From Beverwykella pulmonaria (Eukaryota > Ascomycota > Dothideomycetes > Pleosporales > Melanommataceae): a stretch of DNA of 64,000 nt. The DNA is taken from contig BCHH01000009.1 of NCBI GenBank assembly GCA_001599595.1, positions 794,099-858,098 on the forward strand, in the 5' to 3' direction. Under the pieces are notes generated by a model, which was not told where the DNA came from, made no database searches, and saw nothing but the letters and a program-made list of their open reading frames with translations. Position 1 is the first letter of the stretch. Each line of letters begins with the position of its first letter. A program made the translations under genes and the position numbers. This document shows positions 35,348 through 45,475 of the stretch, one piece after another.

Positions 35348-36165
35348 CTTATCCCAAAGACAGCTCTCGAGTCTCTGACTGTGTAGGAACTCGGGGTCTT
35401 GGAAATTTGGGTGTGTGGTGTGCTTGGAGTTTGGGGTCGTGGAGAAGGGTTGCGCCTAGTGCAGTGCCCATGTGAAGCTCATGCTTATTAACGCGTGCTG
35501 GGGTATATGGCTTGGCATCCGATTTCCACAAAAGTTTACCACTCTATCTCAATGTCCGGGGACTTTTGACTCCTTTTGGGAGGGTTTCTGTCACTGCTTT
35601 TGGAGTCACCTGCACCCAAAATGCCAAGTCCAACCAATACAATACCATCCGCTCTTCTTGTCTAGCTCTTGCACCACCGCATGCTGTCTCGATTCGTACT
35701 TCCTAAGGCCTAAAATTTAGTATTACAAGACCTAGTCTGATGTTTAAGCAAAGTAATCACTTTCTTGAAGCTTCTCGTTATCATTTAAGCCATTCTCAAT
35801 AGCAGGTCTGCGTCGACATTTTCAGTACCAACAATAAGAACGTGTACAAGTAAGTTTTCGTAACCTCTATCGATTTTTGAATGAGTGCCGCGCGAGCAGT
35901 CACTCTGGTGTCATCAACTCTAGCTATATTACAAGTAGTTTATGTCTTTGTCGCCGTATTACCTTGACCGTATGTTGCGTAGGGCAGGTACAGTTACAGA
36001 ACCTTTGCAAGCTGCAACTGAAGCAATGATCATTCCGTTCTGACCATCCATTCCGTTCTAACCATATATTCCGTTCTAACCATGTATTCCGTTCTAACCA
36101 TGTATTCCGTTCTAACCATATATTCTGTTCTGACCATCCATTCCAGTATGCTAGCACCTCCCTCA
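35348..36165. other. Intergenic region with minisatellite
   Basis: About 800 bp upstream of bet3 and downstream of the coiled-coil gene. It holds the 18-bp tandem repeat listed below and nothing else recognisable. Confidence 0.6.
36031..36144. repeat. 18-bp minisatellite, about six units
   Basis: Tandem units of 18 bp, each close to CATRTATTCCGTTCTAAC, with near-identical central copies at 36063-36116 and more diverged end units. Read on the minus strand it is an open frame coding a six-residue repeat, WLERNx. That frame starts with an ATG overlapping the stop codon (TAATG) of the neighbouring gene. Confidence 0.9.
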
Positions 36166-36795
36166 TTACACACCCGGCAATCCAATGTAGAATCTCAGCC
36201 GTTGCTTCTTCTCCGCAGGTGAGCCGTTGATAGGCAGGTGTAGTGCGGTTAACACTTGATCTAGTTGTTGTTCTCTCATATTCGAAAGCTGAGCAGGTGT
36301 GGTAGGAAAACCTGGGATGATAGCGTTTGTCGTATAGTCACGGAGCGCGACGAGAGGGGTGTTGCGTGTCCTGATACTAGAGTTTGAAAGGCGGGCAATA
36401 GAATTGTACTCGCTGTATAGTTATGACTAGTTAGCAGATAAGCAGGACATCTGAATCGTATTCACTCACGCTGCCTGATGATTTGTGGTGAAGTCGGTAC
36501 GAAGTTGTTGCATCTGTTGCTGCAACTGTTGCTGCATCTGCAGCATTTGCTGTTCAATCTGTTCAATCTGCTGCTGGGTTTGTACGTGGTTTTGTTGCAT
36601 CTGGTGTTGAATTTGCTGCATCTGCTGTATGATTGCAGCGAACTGAGCAGTTGGAGGAAGGTTGGCAAAATTTGCCCACTCGGTGCCAGCTTGCTGGAGT
36701 CCCGTGGTGGTTTGCTTAAGTTCTCGTGTGAGAAGCACGAGATCTAGTTGCGGGCCGACCTGAGGTACAGGTGGAGGGGGATTGATGTTTGCCAT
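36166..36795 (-). CDS. Conserved fungal Gln-rich coiled-coil protein
   Basis: Minus strand, two exons, 36795-36470 and 36412-36166; 190 residues. The N-terminus is proline-rich (MANINPPPPVPQVGP). A long Gln/Met-rich coiled coil follows (residues about 55-105, for example QIEQIEQQMLQMQQQLQQQM). The second exon encodes a short conserved C-terminal module: EYNSIARLSNSSIRTRNTPL, TNAIIPGFPTTPAQLSNM and PAEKKQRLRFYIGL. This combination occurs in a family of small fungal proteins without known function; the module hints at protein binding, which I cannot support further. The start ATG is followed at once by the conserved frame. The stop codon at 36168-36166 abuts the minisatellite frame. Confidence 0.8.
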
Positions 36796-37086
36796 GGCTT
36801 CAAGTTATGAGAAGAAGACTCGAAGAACTGAGCGTGGTGGGAGTGTGGTAGAGGCGAGTGAAAGTCAAAGTGGGGTCGAGAGGCAGCAGTAAACAATGCG
36901 CGCGGGGAATGGGCAGGCAGCCGTAAACAAATGTGCAGGTGCAGCGGGGACCGCACTAAACCTAAAGGGGGAGTCCCCGGACAGAGATTATCACAGCTGT
37001 ACCTGGCAGCTCCTCCCCTCCCTCAACTCTCGAATCCACCACGAATATACCTTCCAACCACCTACTTCTCCAGCACGCCCTCCACT

Positions 37087-38637
37087 ATGTCTCGCGAAAA
37101 GAGACCAGCCCATGACTCGTTCGGCTCGACGCAGCTGGTCAAACGTGCAAAATCGGATGCAAACCTCAATGGGAGCTCAGCGGTGGCAGTGGTGAATGGG
37201 TCGGCGCACAACGGGGCCCTCATAAAAGGGGTATGTGTTTCTTCTCATGCCTATAAAAGCGGGCGCAGATGCTGAGAGGGCACCATGGACTAACAGCTAC
37301 ATTAGGACGCGCGCGCCAGCTCCCTCGTGTCACCGGTAATGGAGTTGACGGGTCACACTGGGGAGGTGTTTGCTGCTCGTTTCGACCCAACCGGCCAGTA
37401 CATCGCTTCCGGGTCTATGGATAGGTCAATTTGTGAGGAACCCTTTCGGTCTCGCAAAACGATTGAAATCTGACTGAGTTAGTACTTTGGCACACATCCG
37501 GAGCCTGTGAAAACCACGGCATCTTAACTGGTCACAAGCAAGCGGTCCTCGATCTTCATTGGTCTCGGGACTCAAAGGTGCTGTTCTCAGCTTCGGCGGA
37601 CATGCAGTTGGCGAGCTGGGACGTAGAGACTGGGGAGAGGATACGGAGGCATCCAGGCCATGAAGAAGTGATCAATTGCATGGACGTCAGCAAGCGCGGC
37701 GAGGAGATGCTTGTGAGCGGCTCGGATGACGGGAGCATCGGGGTATGTCGAGCGCCTTTTGGCAGACAGAACAATGCTGACCATGCGAAACAGATTTGGG
37801 ATCCTCGGACAAAAGAAGCCGTAGGCTATATCGCGACCGACTTCCCAATCACGGCCATGGCGCTCTCCGAAGCTGGCAACGAGCTGTTCACTGGCGGAAT
37901 AGACAACGACATCAAAGTTTGGGATCTCCGTAAACAGGCTGTCACATACACTCTGTTGGGCCACACGGACACGGTTACCTCGCTACAACTCTCTCCCGAC
38001 AACCTGACGCTATTGTCAAATTCACACGACTCTACCGTTCGCACGTGGGATGTACGACCATTTGCTCCTGCAGACCGCCGCGTTCGTACGTATGATGGCG
38101 CACCGGCTGGACAAGAGCGCAACCTCATCAAGGCAAGCTGGGATCCCAAAGGCGAGAAGATCGCAGCGGGGAGCGGTGATCAAAGTGTGGCTATTTGGGA
38201 TGTACGCACCGGCAAGATGCTGAACAAATTGCCGGGACATCGCGGAACGGTGAACGATGTCCGGTTCTCACCGCGAGATGAGCCGATATGTAAGTTCACA
38301 TCTCCGTTTCTGCCCTCTTTCTCACCGATTGTCCGTGTGCGGGCTTCCTTTCATTTTCAATGCTTCTGGAAGAGGTCATGTTGCGGGACTGCTGGAGTTC
38401 TGGCTGCTCGGTTGGTCGACATCCAAGTTATCCAGGTCGCACCCAGATGAACCCAGATGAGCCGCATGGTAAGAGCTGGGTATCGGAGGGATGCCCGGCC
38501 TGGGTCTGACATCTTCCATGAGGGCTGTTTCAACCACATTGCGATGTGCAGAACAAAAACCGGGGCTAACTCAGGTTCTTGTAGTGCTCTCTGCATCATC
38601 CGATCGTACGCTCATGTTAGGGGAACTGGGGAAGTGA
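37087..38637 (+). CDS. cwf17: U5 snRNP WD40 protein (SNRNP40/Cwf17-like)
   Basis: Five exons: 37087-37230, 37306-37432, 37483-37742, 37794-38289 and 38585-38637; 359 residues. A basic, low-complexity N-terminus (MSREKRPAHDSF, LVKRAKSD) is followed by seven WD40 blades beginning at ELTGHTGEVFAARFDPTGQY. Clear repeats include ILTGHKQAVLDLHWSRDSK, HPGHEEVINCMDVSKRGEE and IKVWDLRKQAVTYTLLGHTD. The last blade is completed by a 17-residue exon (LLSASSDRTLMLGELGK) reached across a 295-bp intron, much longer than the others here. The protein is the U5 40-kDa partner of Prp8 and works in the spliceosome. The final exon is easily missed; a model reading into that intron would end at 38450. Confidence 0.92.
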
Positions 38638-39887
38638 GGAGTGTTGAAAAGTGTTGAAGAACCTTGGCTGCAGAGCCGCGGTTTAGAAGATGGCGCAAAG
38701 CATAGCAACAAACAATGATCGTGCTTCAGGAACTCGAGCACGCCAGGTGCCCCGCATGAACAGGGGCCACGCCTACACACTGGACACACCGGTGCGACAT
38801 GGAGTGCTGAGGACTGGGGCCCGCTGGAGGACGCGTACAGACGTGTACATGTGCTGTATTTATCTGGCCTGGCTGCGGTGCGACCGTGTTGAATGCGTGC
38901 CGCCGGACAACAACAAGACGAGAATCTGACATGATCAATATGGACGTTCATGCCGTGGCGTTGGAGTGTTGTACATTGATATGACCGGCATCTGGTGTTG
39001 AGGCTTGGGGACGGCGTCGAGGGGTCGATTGGGTTGGAATAAATTTCAATGGTTTTGGCCCATGTCCAATCATCAGCGACTCCTCTCTGTTTCAAAGCCT
39101 TCGCGCTGCTGACAGGCACCACTCACTGGTACGGAAACGTGCAAGCGCACCGCAAAGGGCTTTCCAGACGCAGCCGGGGCCGTTCGTTGGCCGGTGTGCG
39201 CGGAGAGGGCTGCAGCGCCAGACTGTTTCATCGCCGCTCAGACCGCGTCCTGACACGGCGCTTGTTGCAGACGAGGCCCTGCTGCTCAATGCTTTGATAT
39301 CACGACCTCCAGCAGCCGTCCTTGCAGCCCTTCGTGCGACTGTTCCCCCTTCTTCCATGTCTTTTCCCTTAAGTCCTGTCGATTGGAAGCTGTGCTGTTG
39401 ACCACCAGTTTCGACTTTCTTTAACCATTCTCTTTCGTTGGCCGCGAGCTCCGGACCGTCTTTTTGCTGGACAGTGCTGCTCGACCAAGTGGTGAACTCC
39501 TACTCTGCAGTTCGCAGCAGCAAGGCGGCCACAGGGTCTGCTCTTGGTTCTCCCGTTCCCTTTCGATTCTTCGTGCCCCAGTCGACACCAGCCAACACAT
39601 CCCCCCTTCGACATGCACGCCTTTTCGTGACGTAGAGCGGGCTCCAGTCATCCAACCCTCCCTCGATACTACTTCCTGGCCGCGGTCCGCCTCGAGAACT
39701 CCCGCGTGGCCGGAATCTCTGTTCATTCATTCGCTAGCAATACTTCATTTCTGAAAAAATTAACAACGCGTCTGCGGACTGGAATACGCCTGCTTGCTAT
39801 AAGGAGACATCGCGGTACCTTTCAGAGGTTCAAGAATTGGGGATATTAGGTCAAAGAGTTGCATATTCTAGTTCTTCACCCGGCATC
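38638..39887. promoter_or_regulatory. Intergenic region upstream of the two-pass membrane protein gene
   Basis: About 1.25 kb. The second half is pyrimidine-rich (from about 39350) and fits a promoter and leader. Overlapping frames on both strands at 39090-39750 are mutually incompatible and motif-free. Confidence 0.45.
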
Positions 39888-41281
39888 ATGAGGGGCTTCG
39901 GCAGACTTTCGGACTATGTCCCAACGACCCCATCCTTTGGGCGGTCACCTCGGCCAGACCACCCAGAAGTGAGACCAGACGGGTCTCCTGCCTCGACATC
40001 CTCCTCCCGATTCGGCGGCCTGCACTTCAACGTGCGCTCCATGGTCAATGGCTCCTCGGTGTACTCAGACTCACCGGCACCCTCGAACAACAACACACCA
40101 AAGGTACCCTTCCTAGGGTTCCTCCGCCGGCCACAGTCTCCTCCTAATCCCATCGTCATCCCTGACCACGAGGACGCGCCGCGGGACTCGAACGACTCGA
40201 GATCTCCCCTTCGCCCACGGCATACAGCGGGATCGTACATGCGGGCTATTGCTCCTCTACACGACCCACAGGAACCAGAGGCTATATACAACCGTCATCC
40301 CGCAGATGTACCTCTCGCATATGGCGGCACCGTGGATCCCGAGACAGAGCAATTACAGGATGAAGTCCATAGACGGCGGAGGAGGCGACACCGTCACCGG
40401 AGAAAGCAACAGCGTCAACAAAATGCATGGGTACGGCGGCGATCGGAAAGTGGTGTCTGCCTTCCTTTTGCAAAGAGTCAAGCTGCGCGGGGGAAATGCA
40501 TTGCGTGTCTAATATCCGGTCTCTTCCTAACGACGGTGCTAGCTATCTGTTCGTAACCCTCTTCCTCTCCTCTCTTCCTAACCCTTACTTACACAAGCCA
40601 GATCTCGCCATCGCCCTCTCGCGCAAAGACCTCGGGCAGGAAATCCACGTCCTCTTCATCATGATCATTCTCGCGACCACAATCTTCTTCTGCCACTCCC
40701 TCATCCGCCTTTGCATGATCGCCTTGCACCCCCCTGCAGACGACGGCCCACGTATCCCCAGTATGACAGGCCCAGAGGGCTTCCGTCCCATCCGTCCCAT
40801 CCAGGTCCATCTCGCCCGCGACGAGGAACTCGGCGACACAGACCTCAATGACGAAGAGGACAGAGAAAACGAGGCTGATGCGGAGAAGGAGAAAAAAGTC
40901 GTGCCCCCACCACCGGCATACGGTCTCTGGCGCTCCTCTGTGCGTGTCGATCCGAATTTATTGCACTGGCAGCGCGTCGATGCCGCGCGGGAAGCGTCTC
41001 CTGCACCACCGCAACATCGGTTCTCTAGCGCTGTTATGAGTTCACGGAATGGATCGGTGTCAGGTCCAGCGGAGCCAGTACCCGAGCCGGCGCAGGGCCC
41101 TCGACCACCAAGCTATGTTTCCGAGGATGGAGTATCGTATATCGTTGAAGCGGCGCCGAGGTCGACAGCGCCGGCGCCGAGCCATAGCGGCGTGAGTGAC
41201 ATTCATCCTGCGTGGCGACCGGGGTATACCGTCGAGCAAGTGAGGATGGGTGACTGGCCTGTTGCGCCGACAAGACTATGA
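39888..41281 (+). CDS. Fungal two-pass membrane protein, function unknown
   Basis: Two exons, 39888-40548 and 40602-41281; 446 residues. The first ATG in frame with the conserved sequence is used (MRGFGRLSDYVPTTPSFG). A long Ser/Pro/Asn-rich cytosolic stretch ends in a very basic run (RRRRRRHRHRRKQQRQQ). The first transmembrane helix is split by the intron and is restored as CIACLISGLFLTTVLAIYLA only if the acceptor is the AG at 40600-40601, which guided the choice. A second helix follows (HVLFIMIILATTIFFCHSLI), then an acidic linker and a Pro-rich tail with a PPPPAYG motif. Similar proteins occur across Pezizomycotina without a known role. The basic run beside the first helix suggests a cytosol-facing N-terminus. 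Confidence 0.82.
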
Positions 41282-42560
41282 GTGGTGTTGGAACGCTAAT
41301 AGTGTGCTGGTTTGCATACATCTGTCTCTATATGTTTTCTTTTTGGTCATTTTTGTACTCCTGTCCGTCCTTTGCATTGATTGCGGGTTGGGTCGATTAT
41401 GTTACTTGTAATTTGGGGGCGCGTTGGCGAGGAGTTCCGGTTGAGGGCCATATCTGGGGGCACCCTGGATATGGTATGTGAATATGTAGGATATATATGG
41501 AGGTAGATGGGTCGGACGAGATGTTCAAACAACGCAGTAGACGAGCGTTAAACTCCGGGAATACAGCATTCCCAACATACCAAGCTTACAAGTGTACAAT
41601 GGTGATCATGGTTGTTGATGAGATGTGGACTAGAGAGTGCTCGCTCGCCCTTCTGTCATCTTGGCCTTGGAAAAGGGCGCTGTATATGTAGGGTTAACAC
41701 TGACGTTATCCATGTATTGTTAGCTCCGGTCGTGCCTGCGCTACTGCCATTTAGTAAACTTCAGAGTGTTAGGCCCGCGTTAAGCTATGGAAGGCAGAGT
41801 ATATTAGACGTTCTTTACCCTCTGATTCTGCGACTCGCGGTGAAGTGAAGACGTTAGCTCGCACTTCAAGCAAGCATGTACTCCCTCAACTTACTTACAA
41901 ACGCCTCCCATCCCACGCCCCAAATCCAAAACTCCCGCACGACCAAGTACTTCACAGCACTCTCAGTTAAAGAAGCTAGCCCTCGTGTAGTTCCAGGCAC
42001 ACATACTCCTCTTTCTCATGTTTCATACTGAAGAATAGTCTCTCTAGAGCATACGGGTAGAAGGGCGCACTTTTGTGTTGGAGCGTGAAGTGACTTGGCT
42101 GCTTGCCAAGAGAAACCGACGTATTTTCAAGGATCAATCTCGAGTGATGAACACCACGAGGGGGGCTTAGGAAGCAACACAGCAGGCAACTCAGGCAGGC
42201 AGGCAGCTCACCTCAATACATTCTTTGAAGGGAAGCCTTCGGGTTTCCCAGTTCCTCTTTCAATCCACCTGCTTTTCCCTTCAACATGCTTGTCGTCGCC
42301 AACAGTATTGTCGCTATCCAGGAAAGAGAAGGATTCTGATGTGTGGGAACATGGAGCGATTTGTAGTGGTGATGTTCACCAACCAACTAAGGTTAGACAC
42401 AGCCGATGTCGTCAGCGCCCTTGCCTCGGTCCCCTAAGCCGTGAAGCCCTTTGAGGCTTAAAATCAACGTCGCGTTCGACCGCCCTTCCCAGCGCTGTTT
42501 AATACACCTGTCGTATATCATCTATACTGTGCGCGCTCCCCCAGTCGCACTTCGCCCGCC
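41282..42560. other. Intergenic region
   Basis: About 1.3 kb with no supported gene; a short CAGG-type repeat (GGCAGGCAGGCAG) lies near 42194-42206. The part near 42500 is the probable promoter of the F-box gene. Confidence 0.5.
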
Positions 42561-44478
42561 ATGAAATTCTTACCAAACGAGATCCTCCTCCAGATAATCT
42601 CTTGTCTGTACATTCACCCCGGCGATAACACTGAGTCTCACACAACTGACCTGTCCAGTTCTCGAGCCCTCCGAGCTCGTAGTCCTTCAACATGTATCGC
42701 GCCAATTCCTAAACCTCTCGCGGGAGAATAGTCTGTGGAAACAACTATGCTTTGAGCATTCCGTGGCCGAACGCCGGCGCCGGCGACAGCTATTGGTGCC
42801 AACCGATATGGATCCAAGGTTGGCGGAGCTTGTGAGGGCTGCGGATAACATTGCTGAGGCATTCACAACACCAGTGCACAACCCAGGCGCACCAAGCGCC
42901 GAGTTGCAAGCTTATCAGATTGTCTCGAGGAGGAAAGCAGCCCTGCTCGCGAACTGGGATCCTACCTACCCCGGCGAGAATGTCAACTTCTACAATGACT
43001 TCATCCAAAGACACGCGCCGCACTCGATAAGCTGGTTCCAGAATGCGCGACACGGGCACCAGGACGATAATCTTCATCATGAAGCTACGGGCGCGGGTAT
43101 ACTGTTCGATGGATCGGGCATGGCTGATAAGCTCGTTGCGTCCCTGGAGGACGGCAGCATCAGCGTATGGGACGCCTGTGGGAGTCGCCAGGGCGGGATT
43201 ATAGCTAGAAGTCCTATGGGGCTGCTTCCAAATAAGGGCTCCGATCTGGACTATGAGACCAGACTCAAGCAAAGCAGGACCATCATGACCGAAACGGGGG
43301 CTGTAGAAAGTGTCAGCATTGACAGTAGGCAAAAGAAAGGATATTTTGCTGTGCAGAACGTCTTGAACGAAGTTGATTTGGAGACTCTTCGTGTTATATC
43401 TCGGACACCATATCCTTTTCCGATAACGGCTCTCTCTGAAGCGCACCACTCTACCCCACTCACAGTGGGCACCAATTGGACCCTACATCTGCATGATACC
43501 CGCAAACCACCTTCGGCCCCTGCGTTGGCACGATGCGAACTCATAGGAGGCGCTGCCTCAAACTCTTTCTCGCGCCTCCAGACCGGGGACTTTGACGGCC
43601 ACGTCTCGCTCTCGCAGCCAGGTGCGCTTTCGATTTTGCACCTCCCAACTACTAGACAGTGGGATGGCAATGGGGACATCTGGGTCGGGGGGCGCTTCAC
43701 GAGTTTCTTGAACTTTGACCGACGTTTCTTCCCTCGACTCCGGGGCACTGTGCATTCCGGGGCACGATTATCTTGCGTCACGGCTATACCACACCCGTTC
43801 GTCCCCCACGACCTACGATTAGGTCGACCGTTTTCTTCGCCCAGCTTGCTCCATGAGGCAAAGACCATCCCTGGCCACACACTCATCGCAGCTGGCGAAT
43901 ACAAAGGCAAGGGCTCGCTCGAGCTGTATAGCCTTTCATCGGATCCGTCCCGGTCCATCAATTCTTCTGACAGCAGAACAACTCGGAACCACCATGCTTA
44001 CTACCATAACCGCCAAACCGCCTCCAGCTCGAAGCTTCTTTCAGTGGCGCCCCATGGCTCTCGGCTCGTCTTCTCGGACGGCGATGGGAACCTGAAGTGG
44101 GTCGAGCGCGATGGGTCAACACCCGTCAGACAGTTCAATATCAACGACACTGACACCTCGACTCAAGCCGGCCTCGAGGCTGGATGGGGCGACATTGTGC
44201 AGAAGATCTTGCCTACTGTCTCGCCCTCTTTGCACGCCCCGCCCGGTGATGTTCCGCTTGGACAGGACAATCTTGTCATTTGGACGGGAGACGGGAAGTT
44301 GGGCATGGTTGGCTTTGGGCACAAACCGGCGTTCGATGTCAACACTTTGGATGGTATGGCGGAGGAGGAGCTCGAGAAGGAGTTGAGGACAAAGGAGAGA
44401 GAGTATGGGGCTGAGATGAGGAGAGCGCTTGAGCACCAGGCGAGGGAGTTGAGGTGGCTAAGAGGCTATGGGCTGTGA
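42561..44478 (+). CDS. F-box protein with WD40-like C-terminal region
   Basis: Exon 1 starts at 42561 (MKFLPNEILLQIIS) and joins exon 2 at 42659-44478 to form an F-box, FLEPSELVVLQHVSRQFLN, ending SLWKQLCFE; about 620 residues. The donor that keeps frame is a weak GTCTGT at 42604; the more typical GTACAT at 42608 would shift the frame. The remainder has degenerate WD40-like blades (for example LVASLEDGSISVWDACGS, LTVGTNWTLHLHDTRKP, RLVFSDGDGNLKWVERDGS) and a charged C-terminal helix (EELEKELRTKEREYGAEMRR). Such proteins act as substrate receptors in SCF ubiquitin ligases, with the F-box binding Skp1 and the propeller choosing the substrate. The substrate is unknown. Confidence 0.85.
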
Positions 44479-45475
44479 GCTACTGTCTTCCATAACAACC
44501 ACGAGATCATTTATTTCATGTGTCGCCATTGTACATGCAGTGTTCGAACTTGTAGGTAAAGATAGGGTGCTGACACGTGGGTGGAGTCTTCCAGAAACTG
44601 GTGGCATGACGCCCAGCGGAAGGCAGTGGCGTAGATCGTAGAAGTCGACTACAATATTGGCTTCACGGTCTTCTTTTCTGTACGAATACTTCGAGCCCAA
44701 AAATTTTCTCACATAAACGTTATTCACCTCGTCGATCCCTAGAACAATGGCTTTGGCCCCCAACGACGAACGGCTCCTCGCTGCATGGCAGTTGGCCGCA
44801 TGTTCAGTCTTGCCACCTTGAGCTGGCTTCAGGTTGATGAACGCATGCCCTCGAAATAGTGCTTCAGAGATCTACGACCTTTTTAGACGAGGAATAATAA
44901 GCACCTTTTTCCTGTTTGCTACCTACTAGTGAAATCGCACTCCCTTTTCTTGCCTCCGATGCCATGCAGTCTTTTTATGGTTCGTATTCACGTCCTTGTG
45001 TCACGTCTTGTCGGTGGCTGAGCTGCAGTAGCTGAGCCGACCACGTCCAATAGGAAATTACCAGCGATGGAGCTGAGCGACACCTCCACAGAGCGTCGTG
45101 CGACGCAGGTATTTTCTAACTTGCCTTTCGTTGCCTGTTACTAGGAAACAGGTGCGTGGTGGACCGACCAGCTGAGGCCATTTTCTTGATCCGTTACAGT
45201 TCTTCTAGGCAGCGTTGAAGAGGCACAAGAAGCAGCTCTGCGAACGCGTTTCTTGGAGATATCCTGACGCTGAATGGGCATGGCCTCACTTGTGGCTGCA
45301 GGCGTGCGCCTCCACGCTGAGCCAGTTGCCTACAGGGCCACAACCTCCCATCCCAGTCACGTTGAGCAGTAAAAATGGACAGGTCGGGACTTTCCACCCC
45401 TGCCATATTTGACTTCTTTCATATCATCAAAAACTCCTTCTAGCGCTTTGATGGGGTCTGCTACCTCTACCAGCT
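44479..45475. other. Intergenic region
   Basis: About 1 kb with no supported gene. The minus-strand frame at 44458-44763 overlaps the end of the F-box gene and has no motif. Confidence 0.5.

Noticed and set aside
36031..36144. Short regular repeats as a possible CRISPR-like array
   Set aside because: The units are tandem without unique spacers and the genome is eukaryotic, so this is a minisatellite.
39092..39754. Overlapping frames on both strands
   Set aside because: They conflict with each other, have no motifs, and lie in the pyrimidine-rich leader of the next gene.
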